A stretch of 64,000 bases of DNA from Davidsoniella eucalypti (lineage: Eukaryota; Ascomycota; Sordariomycetes; Microascales; Ceratocystidaceae), in the NCBI GenBank assembly GCA_004009845.1, contig RMBW01000073.1:124001-188000 (forward strand). The letters are read 5' to 3'. Of the stretch, positions 60,001 to 64,000 are shown piece after piece (within the stretch, counting starts at the first letter, position 1; each line of letters begins with the position of its first letter). The notes under the pieces are model-generated. The model did not search any database, was not told the origin of the DNA, and saw only the letters and a list, made by a program, of their open reading frames with translations. A program made the translations under genes and the position numbers.

Positions 60001-63000
60001 TGGCTCTGAGGCCACTATAAAGAAGAAAACCTACATACAATATATACGTATATATTTTGTTAAAACATCTTTAATAATTGGGATATTTACGAATATATGC
60101 ACGTTAATTCAAACTCCTTGCATTCTTCAACGAAAAATGCAACCTAGTTTTTAGAGTATCTGTACACATGTTATCTCTCTCCAAATTAGAGCCCAAAAGA
60201 TTCAGACTTGTTTTCAAAGCCGGTACCAATCGTATATTACTATCTTTACGCGTCGTCTGGCTATCCTCGCTCTGTCTTTTGCTGTAGTTAGAGACACAAA
60301 AGACCTTTCTTGGCCGGCTAAGCTCCCGCTTGCTAGGCTATGCTTGCCTTCTAGCTATGCTAACTCAAGAGTAGCCTTTGTGACAGACAGCTTGGTAATT
60401 ATCGTGGTGTGGTGTACCCCATGTCACCGGGACTTTGATCCGTATGGTTCTCCCCCAGGAAGGGGATTCTTTAATTAGCGTCGTTCTCCTAGACTAAGTA
60501 TTTCTTTATTTCTCCGTGTAGTCTGGAAACAAAGAAGAAGGAAAATAAGAAATGCCTACATTGTTTACCTGCCATCTCATCATGATGTCGTCGTAAGTCA
60601 AGTCATCATAGTTTCATTTCTTTGCAATACTGATGCACAGTAAATTATCTCGGGCTCACAAGGCCTTCCGGAAAAATTACTACACAGCGGCAATCAAGTA
60701 ACAATCCATCGTCTCGTATATGATAGATAAAAGTCAATGCCACATATAAGTATCAAGAGAAAAAGAAAAAGAAAAAAAAACACTACATGGTGAAACAACA
60801 GAAGAGAAAGTAGAAAAAATGCCCAATACAGACAGTCAGCTTCTTAATGGGGATGCTCTGAGTTGTCGCTGTGAGGCTCCGTCTTTTGAAGCCACTGAAG
60901 ACGATGCTGTCTTCTAGGGTTTTATTGCCCTTCCTTTTTCCGCTCTGGCTTTATAGGAATGGATCGACGCACCGGGTGCCCGGAGTGCTGGGCCCGATAT
61001 GAGAAGATACAGCTTAGCTGACCATGCCCCTGCACGTTGATGTTTTAGGGCCATAGTTGTACTGTACAACTAGTTGACAGGCATGTTTTGGCGTTGTTGA
61101 CAACTAGTGTCAAATCAAGCTTGTTTTTTTTCGTGTCTTTTTGAAACTGCATACATCTTGTTCAAGAGACTTCCAACACGAGCCGGTGGCAGATACATAG
61201 TAGCATCATTCTTCTCTCATTGGGTCACAATACTGTATATCTGAGCACAAAACTAGTAAGAAACAACAGATACAGGCATTGAAACTCGGTATTGACAGAT
61301 AGCCCGGTCAATGTCACATTGGAAAACGTTAGGATATCTCCGCGGCTTCTGTGAACCAGACTTGTGAATTGTTCTTTTCCACTGCTACCTCGGTTGCCAG
61401 ACGTCTTTTATTGGTCGTCCTATAATGGCTAGGAATTGTACAAGTATATTGTTCTATCGTTCTTAGTCCCCTGAGGCAGCATAATTTGGTACACCTTTGC
61501 CCTTTGTCCAGCCCCTTCCTCTCTTCTATAGCTTTTCCTTATTCTATACCTGATTCATGCCCGAAGAGAGCTGATCCAGATACCTGGTATTACGTATTGG
61601 GCTTTTATCCCCCCAAAGCTATCGTTATGCTTGGTTTATACCTAGTATGCATTGTTTTTAGGCTTCTAGAGTCTAGTTTGCTTCACCGTAAACAGCGTCC
61701 CTTGCGCCTTTGGGGCTTAACTGGCATACTCAATCCTCAATATGTATTTAGAGGGGGGGGGGGTAATAAAATGTGGCGTGCTGTCTCAATATTTTTGGGC
61801 GCAGAAACGAATAGTAATCTTCATGGCCCCTAAGGTACCGATGAGATTACATGTGCTATAGTCGTCTGTAACAAAACATCAATAGTAAATACTGCACCTA
61901 CAAGACCCTGCAATGCATCGAACGATAGAGACGGAGGTTAATTACTACTGCTGTGCATCAGGTATTATCTTCACGTCGACAATACGTAGCAATGGATGTC
62001 TATATTTGGTATGCGGCATTCTACACGACCGAGAATGGTCAGAGGGAGAAACAATGGTATTAGTTCTTCTTGGAGGCCAAGGCGGCTACGAGCAGCTGAA
62101 CAAAACCTAGACAAAAGAAAATCGCCTTATAATATGGCCCAAGAGAGTAATAGGCTAACAATTCAATATATTCTTCTTCTTTCCTTTTTGCAGAGAGTTA
62201 TATGATAAGGCCCGACATGATAACGAAAAGAACATGTCTGAAGTGAATTGTCTGTTCAAAGTGTACATTAGATAATCCGGGATAGACTATGGGTAGTGGA
62301 ACCAAGGCTTAGTTGTAGGCGAGTGAGACTGCCACCTCACACGTTGCATACTTCTTGCACTGAAGAATGACGTGCTAACAAGAAACTCATAATCAACTAC
62401 CATTTGCTTTTATTTCCACTTCTTGGCTCCCCAGGGCGGTATCATGTATAAATCATACTATTCAGTGTCTTGATGATCTTCTTAATGGCATGATAACATT
62501 CTTTACAATCGTTGTCTTGGCACTTGTATTTTGCCTTTGTTCTACATCCTCTTCTGCACGTTTGAAAAGATCCCCCTCCCTTAACATTGAGGTACTAGTA
62601 AGGCTTTACCATGCTCAGCAATCGTGGGTTTTATTGGCCATGGATTATTTCACCAGAAGTACCCTTTTTATATTATTTCTCGACAAGGATAGCGCATCAT
62701 ACACAATGGTACATACATTATATCAGGCTCAAGTGGTTGTAAGTTAGTAACATAGTCTTCAAGTGAATTGTTTTCTAATGACCGTTAAGGGTCTTGCCAA
62801 GCCTTATCCACCCTAAAATATGCTCTCCTTGGATATTAGATACATACATCATCAGCCCTTAGCAGTGACAGCCTGATAATACATGTAGGCTTTGTTTTCA
62901 TTGCATTATTTCCCGGGTGATGTCAGAAGTAAACTAGTATATATGTCTAAACCTTTGGCTAGGCTGGCTTATCTCCCACTCTTCAAATAAGCTCCAGGAC

Positions 63001-64000
63001 TTTGAGCCACATGTATTTCTCCCTCCTGGAATGATTGTATCGCCTTGTATAAAAACCTTTTTACTCGACCCATACATAACTATGTATAAACCGAAATTTA
63101 CATCATATGGCCGCCCATGTAACAATGGTTCATATTGTCTGGCTTGGTCGAATGAATATGTACATAAGTACATACATATTGGGTTCACATGAACAAAGTG
63201 ATGAATATTGGATGTATTTCTTGGTCCTGAATTTCTTACATACATCTTTAGATGCCTTAATGATAAGATCATGCTTTGGGTATGTATACTGTATTTTATT
63301 CTGTATCTGTATATGTATCATGCTTATTCTTGATCAATCATTTAGAATTGAGTCTGATGTCTATACATACCTAGAAAAGATATAAAAGAATTGGTGTGAC
63401 CATACGTAAGTTGTAGTTGTATATTCATATATCACTATGTGTGTGATGTAATCACACGAACCTGCACAGTACTTTTCAAGGTACGGAACCATCTTTTCTC
63501 AGAAGAATGTTGTTTTTCCATTTTCTTTCTACAAGTTTGAAGATGAAAGTCTGTATAGTGTCGGTATGGTCAGTACGTTTACTGCATTAGCCTGTTTACC
63601 TTGGTTTTTTTTTTCCTTTTTTTGCTTACCTTGATGTCAAGCCACAGCTGAACACGACTTTTGTCTCATGTTCGTTTTTTTCTTTTGTTCTCCTGAGCAG
63701 ATCCATATACAAGGAGAAAAAAAAGAAGAAATCATGTATCATGGCTTCTTTAGGGATCTCCTGTCATTTCTTTTGCAATGGCAATAAAGCAATGAGGCAA
63801 AACGAACGGGCTGGTCATTACTACTGACATCACAAGTACAGATGTACAAGTACAGATATACAATAGACCCTAGTAACTCAGTAGAGATAATGCATATGGT
63901 TTATACAACAACATCATGGTACCTGGCTTGTAGATTGGAGAATATCGTCTTGTATTGTCTCATTGTAGTAGCACCGAAGGGATGGATATTGCCGATTGTC
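57001..64000. other. Gene-poor right end
   Basis: About 7 kb with no protein, tRNA or rRNA gene I can support. The plus strand is pyrimidine-rich at about 57260-57480 and 58130-58950, including a T-run at 57428-57442. A G-run of about 10 lies near 61752. The frame at 61486-61833 (115 codons) is hydrophobic and unrecognised. Short direct repeats (ACAAGTACAGAT) lie at about 63830-63860. Confidence 0.45.

Noticed and set aside
1..64000. CRISPR array, rRNA genes, telomere repeats, bacterial operons
   Set aside because: None was seen. The spliced genes and fungal elements show this is eukaryotic nuclear DNA, and no regularly spaced repeats or telomeric arrays are present.

Overview
The window looks like nuclear DNA of a fungus. 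The genes are split by mostly short introns (51-83 nt, some longer) with GTAAGT/GTATGT donors and CTAAC branch points. They encode a Zn(II)2Cys6 regulator with a PAS-like domain, a peroxisomal Lon protease ending in SRL, a 270-residue RPA32 and a GNAT acetyltransferase. The mobile elements (a LINE with RNase H and a Tc1-type DNA transposon) also belong to fungal lineages. An early-diverging (Mucoromycota-like) or filamentous fungus is my best guess; the sequence alone does not fix the phylum.

Layout: 1-4.5 kb is mostly pyrimidine-rich non-coding DNA ending in a doubtful small spliced gene. The minus-strand regulator occupies 4.5-7.2 kb and contains an 8-nt microexon. From about 7.2 to 38.8 kb I find no convincing gene. 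That stretch holds homopolymers, a large imperfect foldback (18.74-19.16 kb), a LINE 3' fragment (20.7 kb) and a retroelement-like coding remnant (35.8-36.1 kb). A decayed LINE lies at 38.8-41.83 kb, about 80 bp upstream of an intact tRNA-Gln(CTG). The peroxisomal Lon gene (43.1-47.0 kb, minus) follows, then a complete but dead Tc1 element with 35-bp inverted repeats (48.10-49.90 kb), RPA32 (51.35-52.30 kb, plus) and the GNAT gene (53.48-54.54 kb, minus). I see no protein gene I trust from 54.6 to 64 kb, although consensus splice sites cluster at 56.0-56.3 kb.

The genes do not form a pathway. RPA32 serves DNA replication and repair, Lon serves peroxisomal protein quality control, and the Zn-cluster protein is a DNA-binding regulator. 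I see no gene cluster or defence system. The most solid unusual observations are the 8-nt microexon that carries the third zinc-cluster cysteine, the 4-nt first coding exon of RPA32, the terminal Lon exon that alone carries the peroxisomal signal, and the repeat structures of the gene-poor half.
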